Assembly: GCA_963701385.1 (NCBI GenBank)
Contig: CAVOZW010000027.1
Coordinates: 62,001 to 126,000, forward strand
Direction: 5' to 3'
Source of the DNA: B30-G6 sp963701385
GTDB lineage: Bacteria > Desulfobacterota > Desulfobacteria > Desulfobacterales > B30-G6
Length of the DNA stretch: 64,000 nucleotides
The first letter of the stretch is position 1; each line of letters begins with the position of its first letter. A program made the position numbers and the translations under genes. Below, piece after piece: positions 39,626-46,563 of this stretch. A model generated the notes under the pieces. That model was not told the origin of the DNA. It saw only the letters and a list, made by a program, of their open reading frames with translations, and ran no database searches.

Positions 39626-40615
39626 ATGGCGACGGAAAAACATGCCGAAGATCATGCCGGCTGCAAGATCGATGCTCGAACATTGTCGCAGTACCGCAGC
39701 AGGCTACCGAAGATCACGGAAAAAATCATTGCCAAATGTGAAGATGATGAATGCTACAACCACATCGACTATGAGCCCATTCCGTCAAAAACGTCCGTCG
39801 TCAACATCATTCAGCTTTTGCGGGAGGTCTTGTTTCCGGGTTACTTCACCAGGGACAAATTAGACCCCGTAAATCTGACCTACAGCATGGGCCAGACCGT
39901 TTCTGTCCTGTTCGACCAGCTTTCAGAACAAATCTGTCACAGTGTCCGGCATGACTGCTTTCGCTATGACCAGGAATGCAGCGAATGCGCTGAAAAGGGC
40001 AATGAAGACTCCCTCGCGTTTCTGGAATCCATCCCCGCGTTGCGTGAAATCCTGTCTACAGATGTGGCCGCCGCATATGCGGGCGATCCTGCGGCCAAAA
40101 GTTTCGATGAAATCATCTTCAGCTACCCGGGGATATTTGCCCTGATGGTCTACAGGGTAGCGCACAAGCTTCACGAGCTGGCAGTGCCGCTGCTTCCACG
40201 CATCATGACTGAATATGCGCACAGTGTAACCGGAATCGACATTCACCCGGGCGCTGAAATCGGAGAACGTTTTGTCATCGACCATGGGACGGGCGTGGTG
40301 ATCGGTGAAACGACGTCGATAGGAAAAAACGTTCGTATCTACCAGGGTGTTACGCTGGGCGCGTTGTCTTTGCCGTTAGATGCCGGTGATCGGTTTCGTG
40401 GGGTCAAGCGTCACCCCACAATTCAAGACGATGTCATCATTTATTCGGGTGCCACCATTCTTGGCGGGGAAACCGTCATCGGGGCAAGATCGGTGATCGG
40501 CGGGAATGTGTGGCTGACCGATTCGGTTCCCCCCGATACCAAGGTCATCATGAAAAAGCCTGAGCTGATCTATATGTCCTCGAACGACGAGGGATCGCCG
40601 CCTGTCGCTGTTTAA
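39626..40615 (+). CDS. cysE: Serine O-acetyltransferase
   Basis: A 329-residue acetyl-CoA:serine acetyltransferase, making O-acetylserine for cysteine synthase. An N-terminal helical domain (about 1-190) precedes the left-handed beta-helix hexapeptide repeats: GIDIHPGAEIGERFVIDHGTG, VVIGETTSIGKNVRIYQGVTLG, DVIIYSGATILGGETVIGARSVIGGNVWL. The length is that of the EpsC-type long form. ATG 39626 follows AAGGAAG; an upstream in-frame ATG at 39602 overlaps nifS. It ends 48 bp before cysK, its usual partner. The C-terminus (SPPVAV) does not end in the Ile that docks CysE into CysK in enteric bacteria, so complex formation is uncertain. Confidence 0.92.
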   Translation: MATEKHAEDHAGCKIDARTLSQYRSRLPKITEKIIAKCEDDECYNHIDYEPIPSKTSVVNIIQLLREVLFPGYFTRDKLDPVNLTYSMGQTVSVLFDQLSEQICHSVRHDCFRYDQECSECAEKGNEDSLAFLESIPALREILSTDVAAAYAGDPAAKSFDEIIFSYPGIFALMVYRVAHKLHELAVPLLPRIMTEYAHSVTGIDIHPGAEIGERFVIDHGTGVVIGETTSIGKNVRIYQGVTLGALSLPLDAGDRFRGVKRHPTIQDDVIIYSGATILGGETVIGARSVIGGNVWLTDSVPPDTKVIMKKPELIYMSSNDEGSPPVAV

Positions 40616-40663
40616 CACCCATTATTGACTGCTGCCAAACACCGCTTTCCAAAGGAGGCCGGC

Positions 40664-41584
40664 ATGAATATATTTCCCAAAATTCAAAACACTATCGGCA
40701 ACACTCCCCTGGTTCGCATAGGAAACCTAGCCAAAGGGTCGGATTGCGATATTCTTGCCAAACTCGAGTTTTTCAATCCACTTGGCAGCGTCAAAGACAG
40801 AATTGCCGCTGCCATGATCGATGCAGCCGAACGCGAAGGCCTGATTGGACATGACACCCTGATTGTTGAACCGACCAGCGGCAATACCGGCATTGCCCTT
40901 GCGTTCGTCTGCGCGGTTAAGGGCTATCGACTCTGTCTCACCATGCCTGAAACCATGAGCATTGAACGCAGAAAACTCTTGAAGCACCTGGGGGCCGATC
41001 TCGTTTTAACCCCTGGGGCCGGCGGAATAAAAGGCACCATTCAAAAAGCGAATGAAATACTTGCTGAAACCCAAAATGCCTTCATGCCGAACCAATTCAA
41101 AAACCCCGCCAATCCGGCCATACACAAAGAAACCACCGCCAAGGAAATATGGGACGACACGGCTGGAAGTGTGGATATTTTTGTATCCGGCGTCGGAACC
41201 GGTGGTACCATCACCGGTGTTGCCGAAATGATCAAGCACAAGAAACCGTCCTTCAAGGCCGTCGCGGTTGAGCCTGCCGATTCTCCGATCCTTTCCGGCG
41301 GGAAACCCGGGCCTCACAAAATACAAGGTATTGGGGCTGGGTTCATCCCTGAGGTACTGAACACCGCCATTATCGACGAAGTCGTCACCGTCACCAATGA
41401 CGAAGCCTTTGAAACGGCCAGGAAACTTGCCAGAACAGAAGGCATCCTGTGTGGGATATCGTCCGGAGCCGCCATGGCGGCAGCGCTGAAATTGGCTCAA
41501 AGAAAAGAGACCCATGATAAACGGATCGTGGTGATGCTACCCAGTACGGGGGAGCGCTATATCAGCACCGATCTTTTCCGATGA
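40664..41584 (+). CDS. cysK: Cysteine synthase A (O-acetylserine sulfhydrylase)
   Basis: A 306-residue PLP enzyme that converts O-acetylserine and sulfide to cysteine. The PLP Lys lies in NPLGSVKDRIAAAM (about residue 43), the substrate loop is EPTSGNTGIALA, the phosphate-binding loop VGTGGTITGV, and the closing GISSGAAMAAALKLA. ATG 40664 follows AAAGGAGG. It is the last gene of nifU-nifS-cysE-cysK. The proximity of sulfide assimilation and desulfurase genes gives a closed path sulfide, cysteine, Fe-S cluster. Confidence 0.95.
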   Translation: MNIFPKIQNTIGNTPLVRIGNLAKGSDCDILAKLEFFNPLGSVKDRIAAAMIDAAEREGLIGHDTLIVEPTSGNTGIALAFVCAVKGYRLCLTMPETMSIERRKLLKHLGADLVLTPGAGGIKGTIQKANEILAETQNAFMPNQFKNPANPAIHKETTAKEIWDDTAGSVDIFVSGVGTGGTITGVAEMIKHKKPSFKAVAVEPADSPILSGGKPGPHKIQGIGAGFIPEVLNTAIIDEVVTVTNDEAFETARKLARTEGILCGISSGAAMAAALKLAQRKETHDKRIVVMLPSTGERYISTDLFR

Positions 41585-42045
41585 TCCGTTTAAAACGGAG
41601 CAGCGGGGAAATTTTTGACTTTTATTAGCGACCCGGTCGCATTTAAAAATAATCGTGTAACGTTTTTTTTAGACAAGAGTGTATCACAAAGCCCGATGAT
41701 ACAACCGGCACAAGTGGATGGATGGGGACATTTTTTTGTCCCTCAGAATTAAACAATACCCTCTCCGGCAGGCGGTCACATCGGCACAACGCAGCAGGGT
41801 CCGTCTGATCGGGATCTCGTTCGATGATGGTTAGCGCGAAAAAATAAAAAAAACACGCTGGCCGGCTTTCTCTGGCACGCATCTTGATATGTTATCCGTC
41901 TGATGGTTGTTCCGACCAGACCGTTGGCCAGGCGCTGACGATTTTGTTCGAAACAACGCCAAAAAAGCGAGATCCGACAGACACTGCAAAATCTCACAGC
42001 CTATTTGGAAGAACGCCCAAACTTTTAGCCGGAGTCATAGGACCC
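41585..42045. other. 461-bp intergenic region between cysK and the dfx cluster
   Basis: No convincing gene; the open frames here lack ribosome binding sites and family resemblance. A short hairpin (GGGACA, T-rich loop, TGTCCC) lies near 41728-41745 and may terminate the cysK transcript. A sigma-54-like promoter is at 41873-41888. Confidence 0.4.
41873..41888 (+). promoter_or_regulatory. Candidate sigma-54-type promoter upstream of the desulfoferrodoxin cluster
   Basis: TGGCACG, CATC, TTGAT matches the -24 element of TGGCACG-N4-TTGCW perfectly, while the -12 element has GA where GC is expected, the same deviation as in the tpx candidate at 36216. It lies 158 bp before the small gene at 42046 and points toward dfx. 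Confidence 0.38.
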
Positions 42046-42261
42046 GTGAAACCTTGTGACAATAATCTTAAAAAGACCCTTCATCTCACCGACGAGATGA
42101 TTGAGCTGGCAAATATCGGTGATGCCGAAAGAGAGGATACCGGCTGCGGGATTCTCTACGGCATCCTGCGTGACGCTGCCTACAAGATTCAAAAACTGGC
42201 AGAAACAGAGCGCGAAAAACACATCAGAAAAGGGTGGTGGCACCCGGATCAAGAACCCTAA
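42046..42261 (+). CDS. Small conserved-looking protein before desulfoferrodoxin
   Basis: A 71-residue protein starting at GTG 42046, with GGAG and AGGA upstream; the longer open frame to 41884 runs through promoter-like sequence. It reads LHLTDEMIELANIGDAEREDTGCGILYGILRDAAYKIQKLAETEREKH, a helical acidic/basic protein with one Cys in DTGCG. I have the impression that such proteins occur next to redox genes in Desulfobacteraceae but cannot name a family. It ends 33 bp before dfx, so is probably cotranscribed. Confidence 0.65.
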   Translation: MKPCDNNLKKTLHLTDEMIELANIGDAEREDTGCGILYGILRDAAYKIQKLAETEREKHIRKGWWHPDQEP

Positions 42262-42294
42262 CAACAACGAACCAACCAAAAAGGAGGCATTGAA

Positions 42295-42669
42295 ATGGCG
42301 GAAAGGTCTGAAGTCTACAAATGTGATCTATGTGGTAACATTGTACAGGTAATGCATGGCGGCGCGGGCGAACTGGTCTGCTGCGGAGCACCCATGGTAT
42401 GCCAGAAAGAAAACACCGTTGATGCAGCAAAAGAAAAACATGTGCCGGTCGTTGAAAAAGTGGACGGGGGCGTGAAAGTCAAAGTTGGTGATGTTCCTCA
42501 TCCCATGGTAGAAAAGCATTACATCGAATGGATAGAAGTCATCGCAAACGGCAAATCTTATGTTCAGTTTCTAAATGCGAACGATGTGCCTGAAGCTGTT
42601 TTCAACCTGGATGCTGCTGCGGTTGCAGCGCGGGCTTACTGCAACCTGCACGGCCTGTGGAAAGGATAA
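42295..42669 (+). CDS. dfx: Desulfoferrodoxin (superoxide reductase)
   Basis: Reduces superoxide to hydrogen peroxide without releasing oxygen, the characteristic superoxide defence of sulfate reducers; cytoplasmic. The 124-residue protein has the N-terminal desulforedoxin domain with the FeS4 ligands in YKCDLCGNIVQ and ELVCCGAPM. The catalytic neelaredoxin domain has the His/Cys ligands in PHPMVEKHYIEWIEV and the C-terminal AYCNLHGLW. AAGGAGG lies upstream of the ATG. Electrons usually come from rubredoxin, and two rubredoxins are encoded 3 kb downstream. The ferritin gene follows by 5 bp. Confidence 0.95.
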   Translation: MAERSEVYKCDLCGNIVQVMHGGAGELVCCGAPMVCQKENTVDAAKEKHVPVVEKVDGGVKVKVGDVPHPMVEKHYIEWIEVIANGKSYVQFLNANDVPEAVFNLDAAAVAARAYCNLHGLWKG

Positions 42670-42674
42670 ACAAC

Positions 42675-43190
42675 ATGTTGACAGAGAAAGTTCAAAAGGC
42701 TCTGAACGATCAATTTAACGCAGAGCTCTATTCTTCCTACCTCTATCTTTCCATGCACGCTTATTTTAAGGCCAGCAATCTGGATGGTTTTGCGAACTGG
42801 ATGTATCAGCAGGCTAAAGAAGAGCTTCTGCATGCAATGAAATTTTACAATTTCATCAACCAGAGGGGCGGCAGGGCCCGAACGGCTGCCGTGGCCGAAC
42901 CCCCTTCGGAATGGGATTCACCGCTGGTCGTTTTCGAGGAGACCCTTGCCCATGAGCAAAAAGTGACCGGTCTGATTAACGACCTGGTTGAGGTCGCAAA
43001 CCAAGCACATGACCATGCAACACAGATTTTTTTGCAATGGTTCGTGACGGAACAGGTGGAAGAAGAAGAAAGTGCCGCCGGGGTGTTGGAACAACTGAAA
43101 CTTATGAAAGGTCACGCCGGCGGGCTGTTCATGATTGACCGCGAACTGGAAAAACGGGTCAGCCCCTCAGGGATGACCCAACTGGCCTAG
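42675..43190 (+). CDS. ftnA: Ferritin (FtnA-type)
   Basis: A 171-residue iron-storage protein that forms 24-mers. It has the ferroxidase ligands in LNDQFNAELYSSYLYLSMHAYF and YQQAKEELLHAMKFYNFI, and the second-site Glu in EQVEEEESAAGVLEQLK. ATG 42675 follows AAAGGAT and is 5 bp after the dfx stop, so the pair is translated from one mRNA. Iron sequestration limits Fenton chemistry from the peroxide that superoxide reductase makes. This is a true ferritin, unlike the rubrerythrin-type proteins elsewhere in the window. Confidence 0.94.
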   Translation: MLTEKVQKALNDQFNAELYSSYLYLSMHAYFKASNLDGFANWMYQQAKEELLHAMKFYNFINQRGGRARTAAVAEPPSEWDSPLVVFEETLAHEQKVTGLINDLVEVANQAHDHATQIFLQWFVTEQVEEEESAAGVLEQLKLMKGHAGGLFMIDRELEKRVSPSGMTQLA

Positions 43191-43211
43191 GACTTGCGGC
43201 TACAACCTATT

Positions 43212-43355
43212 AGAAGCTATCTCAAAAACTGGATTTTTGTTCAAAGTCAAGGCGAAATTGAGCTTTTGCCCGTAAGAATACTGTAGTATTTTTAGGACTT
43301 AAAACGAGAGCCCAACACAGGATTTGGACCAAAAGACATTTTTGTGATGGCTTCT
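43212..43355. repeat. 144-bp palindromic MITE-like element
   Basis: The ends AGAAGC-TATCTCAAAAA (43212-43228) and the reverse complement of 43339-43355 match at 15 of 17 positions. The exact centre at 43283-43284 is the palindrome AATAC-TGTA-GTATT (43277-43290), so the whole unit folds as one long imperfect hairpin. It has no ORF. A truncated, diverged copy is at 50289-50331. It lies between ftnA and the rubredoxin-like gene and may affect transcript processing there. Confidence 0.6.
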
Positions 43356-43412
43356 AGCTGTAAGTGCCAAGCTCGCTTATGGCTAAGGACCGACGAAAAG
43401 GAGGTGATCCGT

Positions 43413-43568
43413 ATGACCAGCTGGAAATGTTCAAACTGTGGATACACGTTCGAGGCAGAGGCACATCCAAACGAATGCCCATCTTGCAAGGAAAAATGTG
43501 AGTTCCTGGACAACACGTGTTATACGCCCGATTGTCAATACGACGGGACAGACAAGCGGATCGGATAA
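43413..43568 (+). CDS. Rubredoxin-like/zinc-ribbon small protein
   Basis: A 51-residue protein. ATG 43413 has a strong AAAAGGAGGTGAT upstream; an in-frame ATG at 43344 falls in the repeat and has no such site. WKCSNCGYTFEAEAHPNECPSCKEKCEFLDNTC resembles the rubredoxin-like domain found in rubrerythrins: two CxxC knuckles. Additional Cys in KEKCEF, DNTCYTPDCQY make a Cys-rich tail. It could bind iron or zinc and act as a redox carrier for the diiron proteins. It is part of the redox cluster and is followed by a hairpin. Confidence 0.78.
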   Translation: MTSWKCSNCGYTFEAEAHPNECPSCKEKCEFLDNTCYTPDCQYDGTDKRIG

Positions 43569-43575
43569 TGGAACC

Positions 43576-43593
43576 CCGCGGGCAAACCCGCGG
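43576..43593 (+). terminator. GC-rich hairpin after the rubredoxin-like gene
   Basis: CCGCGGG (43576-43582) pairs perfectly with CCCGCGG (43587-43593) around CAAA, starting 8 bp after the stop at 43568. The T-rich stretch TCTTCTG follows. It is a likely terminator or attenuator between this gene and the flavodoxin. Confidence 0.5.
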
Positions 43594-43645
43594 TCTTCTG
43601 TGAAGACGGGCAATATTGTTAAACAAGTTTATGTGGAGAAATGAA

Positions 43646-44083
43646 ATGGGAAAAGTACTTGTCGTATATGCCACACGAACCGGTGAAACAGAACAAATGG
43701 CAAATCTCATTGCCGAAGGCATCCGGATGGAGGGCAGTGAGGCAATAGTAAAAGACGTTAAAGAAGTGAAAACCGAAGCAGATCTAAAGGGTTATGATGG
43801 GTATGTTTTCGGGTCCGCAACCTATCACGGCGACATGATGCAGGGAATGAAAACCATGCTCTTTCTGGCGGAAAAAGCGGGACTCGAAAACAAAGTCGCC
43901 GGTTCTTTCGGTGCCTTTGGCTGGAGCGGTGAAGCGCCGGACAGGATTTTTGGGACTATGGAAAATATCTTCCAGATGGATATGGTTTCAGGCCCCATGC
44001 GCTTGAAGAACACCACCCTGGGCGGCGGCGTTCAGATGGCACAGGATTACGGAAAGCAAATTGCCTCAAAACTGTCGAAGTAA
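43646..44083 (+). CDS. Flavodoxin
   Basis: A 145-residue FMN-binding electron carrier. It has VLVVYATRTGETEQMANLIAEG, the phosphate-binding loop (T-R-T-G-E-T) near residue 10; GYDGYVFGSATYHGDMMQ, one side of the isoalloxazine pocket; and SFGAFGWSGEAPDRIF, the second. ATG 43646 follows GGAG and is preferred over 43616. Its likely partners are the local oxidoreductases and rubrerythrins; flavodoxin can replace ferredoxin under iron limitation or stress. Confidence 0.9.
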   Translation: MGKVLVVYATRTGETEQMANLIAEGIRMEGSEAIVKDVKEVKTEADLKGYDGYVFGSATYHGDMMQGMKTMLFLAEKAGLENKVAGSFGAFGWSGEAPDRIFGTMENIFQMDMVSGPMRLKNTTLGGGVQMAQDYGKQIASKLSK

Positions 44084-44152
44084 ATGGGTAAGCAACTTCA
44101 ACCGGTTGACAATCGAGAGGAAGAAACGACCAAACAGAACCAGGAGGTAAGC

Positions 44153-44338
44153 ATGTCAACACCACAACATTGTCCAGGCTATGAACAGTTCAAGAACCTG
44201 AAATCCTTTGAGTGCAAATGTCCATCCTGCGGCGAAACCAAGGAGATTTTTTCGGACGAATTCGACAAAACCCACCGTTGCCAGAGTTGCGGTAAGGAGA
44301 TTGATTTCAACCAATGCACACTGTCAGGCGGCAATTAG
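44153..44338 (+). CDS. Small four-Cys zinc-ribbon protein
   Basis: A 61-residue protein starting at ATG 44153, with AGGAGG 6 nt upstream. CKCPSCGETKEIFSDEFDKTHRCQSCGKEIDFNQC contains two CxxCG knuckles 20 residues apart, plus an N-terminal HCPGYEQF and a further Cys near the end. The layout is like other small zinc-ribbon proteins of anaerobes. No enzyme motif is visible. It lies between flavodoxin and the triheme cytochrome in the same direction. Function is unknown. Confidence 0.78.
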   Translation: MSTPQHCPGYEQFKNLKSFECKCPSCGETKEIFSDEFDKTHRCQSCGKEIDFNQCTLSGGN

Positions 44339-44358
44339 ATCTGGCGCAGGAGTAGCTG

Positions 44359-44700
44359 ATGCTCGAAAAAAAGTGGATGGTCGCAATTGTCTTCGGTATT
44401 TTCATCTCAACCCTTGGCTTAGCCACGGAAAACAAAGGGGCGGCAGACATACAGATCGATGGTGGTTCCAGGGGAGAAGTCCCCTTCGGGCACCGCACCC
44501 ATCAAGAAAAACTTGTCGACTGCAAGGTTTGCCACAGCATGTTTCCACAGGAGCCGCAATCTTTGGCAAAGCTAAAGGCAAACGGCCAGCTCAAACCCAA
44601 GGATGTTATGAATAAATTGTGCACCGCCTGCCACAAGGCGGAAAAAAAAGCAGGCAACCCTGCCGGTCCCGTAACATGCTCGAAATGTCATATTCGCTAA
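44359..44700 (+). CDS. Small triheme c-type cytochrome (c3/c7-like), periplasmic
   Basis: A 113-residue protein with an N-terminal signal (KKWMVAIVFGIFISTLGLA) and three CxxCH haem-binding motifs at 55-59 (CKVCH), 88-92 (CTACH) and 107-111 (CSKCH). A His pair lies before the first motif (FGHRTHQ). This is the pattern of cytochrome c7 or cytochrome c3 family proteins, which act as periplasmic electron carriers in sulfate and metal reducers. Only two spare His are visible, so one haem may lack bis-His ligation. It sits 20 bp after the zinc-ribbon gene. The periplasmic location sets it apart from its cytoplasmic neighbours. Confidence 0.88.
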   Translation: MLEKKWMVAIVFGIFISTLGLATENKGAADIQIDGGSRGEVPFGHRTHQEKLVDCKVCHSMFPQEPQSLAKLKANGQLKPKDVMNKLCTACHKAEKKAGNPAGPVTCSKCHIR

Positions 44701-44730
44701 TTTGAAAAAATTGAATGGTGCAAGAACTTC

Positions 44731-45702
44731 ATGCTGGTATTAGGTTTACAGGGCAGTCCAAAAAAAAATGGCAGCTCCGATTATCTGCTAAAACACTTTC
44801 TGACCGAAATCGAAAAGATGGGTGTCGAGGTTCAAACGCTCGATATCGCCCAGATGAACATTCGACCCTGCCTCGGATGCGGTTACTGCGAGAAAAAAGG
44901 CTTTTGCGTCATCGACGATGACGACATGGCCGAAACCGTTTATGCATTGCTTCGCAGAGCCCAGGTGGTCGTGGCTGCATCACCTGTTTTCTTTTACAGC
45001 GTGACAGCGCAGTTGAAAGCGCTCATCGACAGGACACAGGCCCTCTGGTCACGTAAATATCGCTTTCGCCTGTTGGATCCCCTGTCAACGAGCCGTAAAG
45101 GTTTTTTTCTCTCCATGGGTGGCAGCCGTGGCAAAAAGCTCTTTGACGGCATTCATCTCGTGGCGACCTATTTTTTTGACGCCATTGATGCCGACTTCAA
45201 CGGAAGCCTGACCTATCCCGGCATTGAAACCCGTGCCGATTTTCAAAACAAACCGCACCTGGACATGGAGATTGCCTCGGCCACCCGCACGTTGATGTCA
45301 TCGCTGATCGAACGCAAACGGATTCTTTTCCTTGGAAAAGATGACGATATCAGAACCCAGATGGCCGGTGCCTTGACGCAATATTATGCCGGGAGCAAGT
45401 TTCATGTCGTGACAACCGGAAATGAACCTGTGCAGGCGATTGATCCGGGTGTCGTTGAAGCCATGGCAGCAATTGGTGTCGACATGGCCTTCCTTCAGCC
45501 CCCATCTCGACCCCAGGTCATACAGGAATATCGTCCGGATATCATCATAACCATGGGTAACGATATTGAAATGCCTTCAATACCCGATGCCACGAAATTG
45601 GTTTGGAACCTGACCGAACCCCGGCAAGCGACTTTTGATCTGATCGTGCAGCTTCGCGAGCAGATACGTGAAAACATCACCCGAATGACAACAGACCATT
45701 AG
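44731..45702 (+). CDS. NADPH-dependent FMN reductase/iron-sulfur flavoprotein fused to a degenerate LMW-phosphatase (ArsC)-like domain
   Basis: A 323-residue fusion. Residues 1-190 are a flavodoxin-fold FMN reductase: LGLQGSPKKNGSSDYLL (phosphate loop), CLGCGYC (Cys47, 50, 53) with Cys59, as in iron-sulfur flavoproteins, and VVVAASPVFFYSVTAQLKALIDR. Residues 197-320 follow the low-molecular-weight phosphatase/arsenate reductase fold: RILFLGKDDDIRTQMA, then VVTTGNEPVQAIDPGVVEAMAAIGVDM, and PDIIITMGNDIEMP. The catalytic C-x5-R loop has Gly202 in place of Cys, with Arg208 kept, so phosphatase or arsenate reductase chemistry is unlikely. It follows the cytochrome gene in the same direction. A flavin-dependent redox role with a regulatory or binding C-domain is inference. 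Confidence 0.82.
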   Translation: MLVLGLQGSPKKNGSSDYLLKHFLTEIEKMGVEVQTLDIAQMNIRPCLGCGYCEKKGFCVIDDDDMAETVYALLRRAQVVVAASPVFFYSVTAQLKALIDRTQALWSRKYRFRLLDPLSTSRKGFFLSMGGSRGKKLFDGIHLVATYFFDAIDADFNGSLTYPGIETRADFQNKPHLDMEIASATRTLMSSLIERKRILFLGKDDDIRTQMAGALTQYYAGSKFHVVTTGNEPVQAIDPGVVEAMAAIGVDMAFLQPPSRPQVIQEYRPDIIITMGNDIEMPSIPDATKLVWNLTEPRQATFDLIVQLREQIRENITRMTTDH

Positions 45703-45714
45703 AAGGAGACAAAC

Positions 45715-45921
45715 ATGGCAAACCCGGAAGAGATGTATCAGTGCCAAACCGTCAACTGCGGGTATATATACAATCCCGACAAGGGAGATCGAAAAGGTAA
45801 GATACCTAAGGGAACTCAGTTTAAAGATCTTCCTGAGGACTGGAAATGCCCAATTTGCGGAGCAGGCAAAAAAATGTTCAAGCCCCTCATGGGGCCTGGA
45901 TCGGCTCTTGAAAACAAATAG
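45715..45921 (+). CDS. Rubredoxin-type protein with CxxxxC first knuckle
   Basis: A 68-residue rubredoxin-fold protein. The second knuckle CPICGAG is normal, but the first reads CQTVNCGY, with four residues between Cys rather than two, as in the rare rubredoxin-2 type of Desulfovibrio. Other rubredoxin marks are YNPDKGD, the aromatic core and DLPEDWKCP. GGAG lies upstream. It ends 108 bp before a standard rubredoxin, so two carriers with different redox centres are encoded side by side. Likely electron donors to desulfoferrodoxin and the rubrerythrins. Confidence 0.9.
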   Translation: MANPEEMYQCQTVNCGYIYNPDKGDRKGKIPKGTQFKDLPEDWKCPICGAGKKMFKPLMGPGSALENK

Positions 45922-46029
45922 TCCCGACCGTCATAGTGGGTCGCCAACCAGACTTGATAAAAACCGAAAGTTGTTCTATAAATTGGGTTTGTAAGATGCA
46001 TTTTAACCCCCAACAATGAGGAGAAAAAA

Positions 46030-46188
46030 ATGGATAAGTATGTATGTACGCTTTGTGGTTATGTCTATGATCCTGCCCAGGGAGATCCAGACAATGGTGT
46101 TGCAGCCGGAACCAAATGGGAAGATGTGCCCGATGATTGGGAATGCCCGGTTTGCGGTGCGGGCAAAGAAGATTTTGAGAAGGAATAA
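46030..46188 (+). CDS. Rubredoxin
   Basis: A 52-residue canonical rubredoxin carrying one Fe(Cys)4 site. It reads YVCTLCGYVYDPAQGD and VPDDWECPVCGAGKEDFE, with the normal CxxC-x29-CxxC spacing. GAGGAG lies 6 nt before the ATG. It is shorter than many gene-finding cut-offs and easily missed, but every family position is present. It is likely to shuttle electrons to desulfoferrodoxin and to the ferritin-like proteins here. A 14-bp hairpin follows. Confidence 0.95.
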   Translation: MDKYVCTLCGYVYDPAQGDPDNGVAAGTKWEDVPDDWECPVCGAGKEDFEKE

Positions 46189-46224
46189 TTTACAGCATAT
46201 GTAAAACCTTGCAGAATCCAGATT

Positions 46225-46264
46225 CGCGCGCTAACCCCACAGCCTGCTGCGGGGTTAGCGCGCG
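46225..46264 (+). terminator. 14-bp-stem hairpin after rubredoxin, sharing the GCTAACCCC repeat core
   Basis: CGCGCGCTAACCCC (46225-46238) pairs perfectly with GGGGTTAGCGCGCG (46251-46264) around a 12-nt loop. The same GCTAACCCC core occurs in repeats at 9571 and 11703, so this may be a repeat-derived element that serves as a transcription stop or RNA-processing site. There is no U-run. Confidence 0.6.
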
Positions 46265-46303
46265 CTGTTATGGTTGGGGTTGATCTTGACGGGAGACACT
46301 GTT

Positions 46304-46369
46304 ATGAAACCGCTTGATGTATCGAAAAACAGTTACGATGTGGGTGGCAAAGATCGGATAACCCCGTGA
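46304..46369 (+). CDS. Putative 21-residue leader peptide overlapping the ferredoxin start
   Basis: A short ORF from ATG 46304 (GGGAGA upstream) encodes MKPLDVSKNSYDVGGKDRIT and one further Pro, and ends at TGA 46367-46369. That stop overlaps the GTG start of the ferredoxin (GTGA). The ferredoxin has no ribosome binding site of its own, so translation coupling through this ORF is plausible. Nothing identifies it as a family. It could equally be the remains of a longer gene. Confidence 0.4.
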   Translation: MKPLDVSKNSYDVGGKDRITP

Positions 46370-46563
46370 AGATACCAAGCGTAGACATCGGTGCCTGCAG
46401 CCTCTGCGAAGGGTGTGTCGCGGTGTGCCCGGCTGTTTTTTTTATCAACCACATGGGGTATATCGATGTTGTTAAGATGGCCGAATATCCTGAGCCCTTG
46501 GTTGACGAAGCCATCAAATACTGCCCCGAAGATTGTATTTACTGGGAGGAGGAATTTAATTGA
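46366..46563 (+). CDS. Ferredoxin, single [4Fe-4S]
   Basis: A 65-residue ferredoxin starting at GTG 46366; no in-frame ATG is available upstream before a stop. The cluster motif CSLCEGCVAVCP gives three ligands plus the fourth in a CP, and the C-terminal YCPEDCIYWEEE completes the fold. Some of the second cluster's Cys are missing, so one [4Fe-4S] cluster is expected. A 21-codon ORF overlaps its start and the DsrE-like gene overlaps its stop (TTGA), forming a tightly coupled set. It would serve as a cytoplasmic low-potential carrier for the redox cluster. Confidence 0.85.
   Translation: MKIPSVDIGACSLCEGCVAVCPAVFFINHMGYIDVVKMAEYPEPLVDEAIKYCPEDCIYWEEEFN

Noticed and set aside
41643..41882. 79-residue minus-strand ORF in the cysK-dfx gap
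   Set aside because: No ribosome binding site, no motif, and it covers the candidate promoter region.
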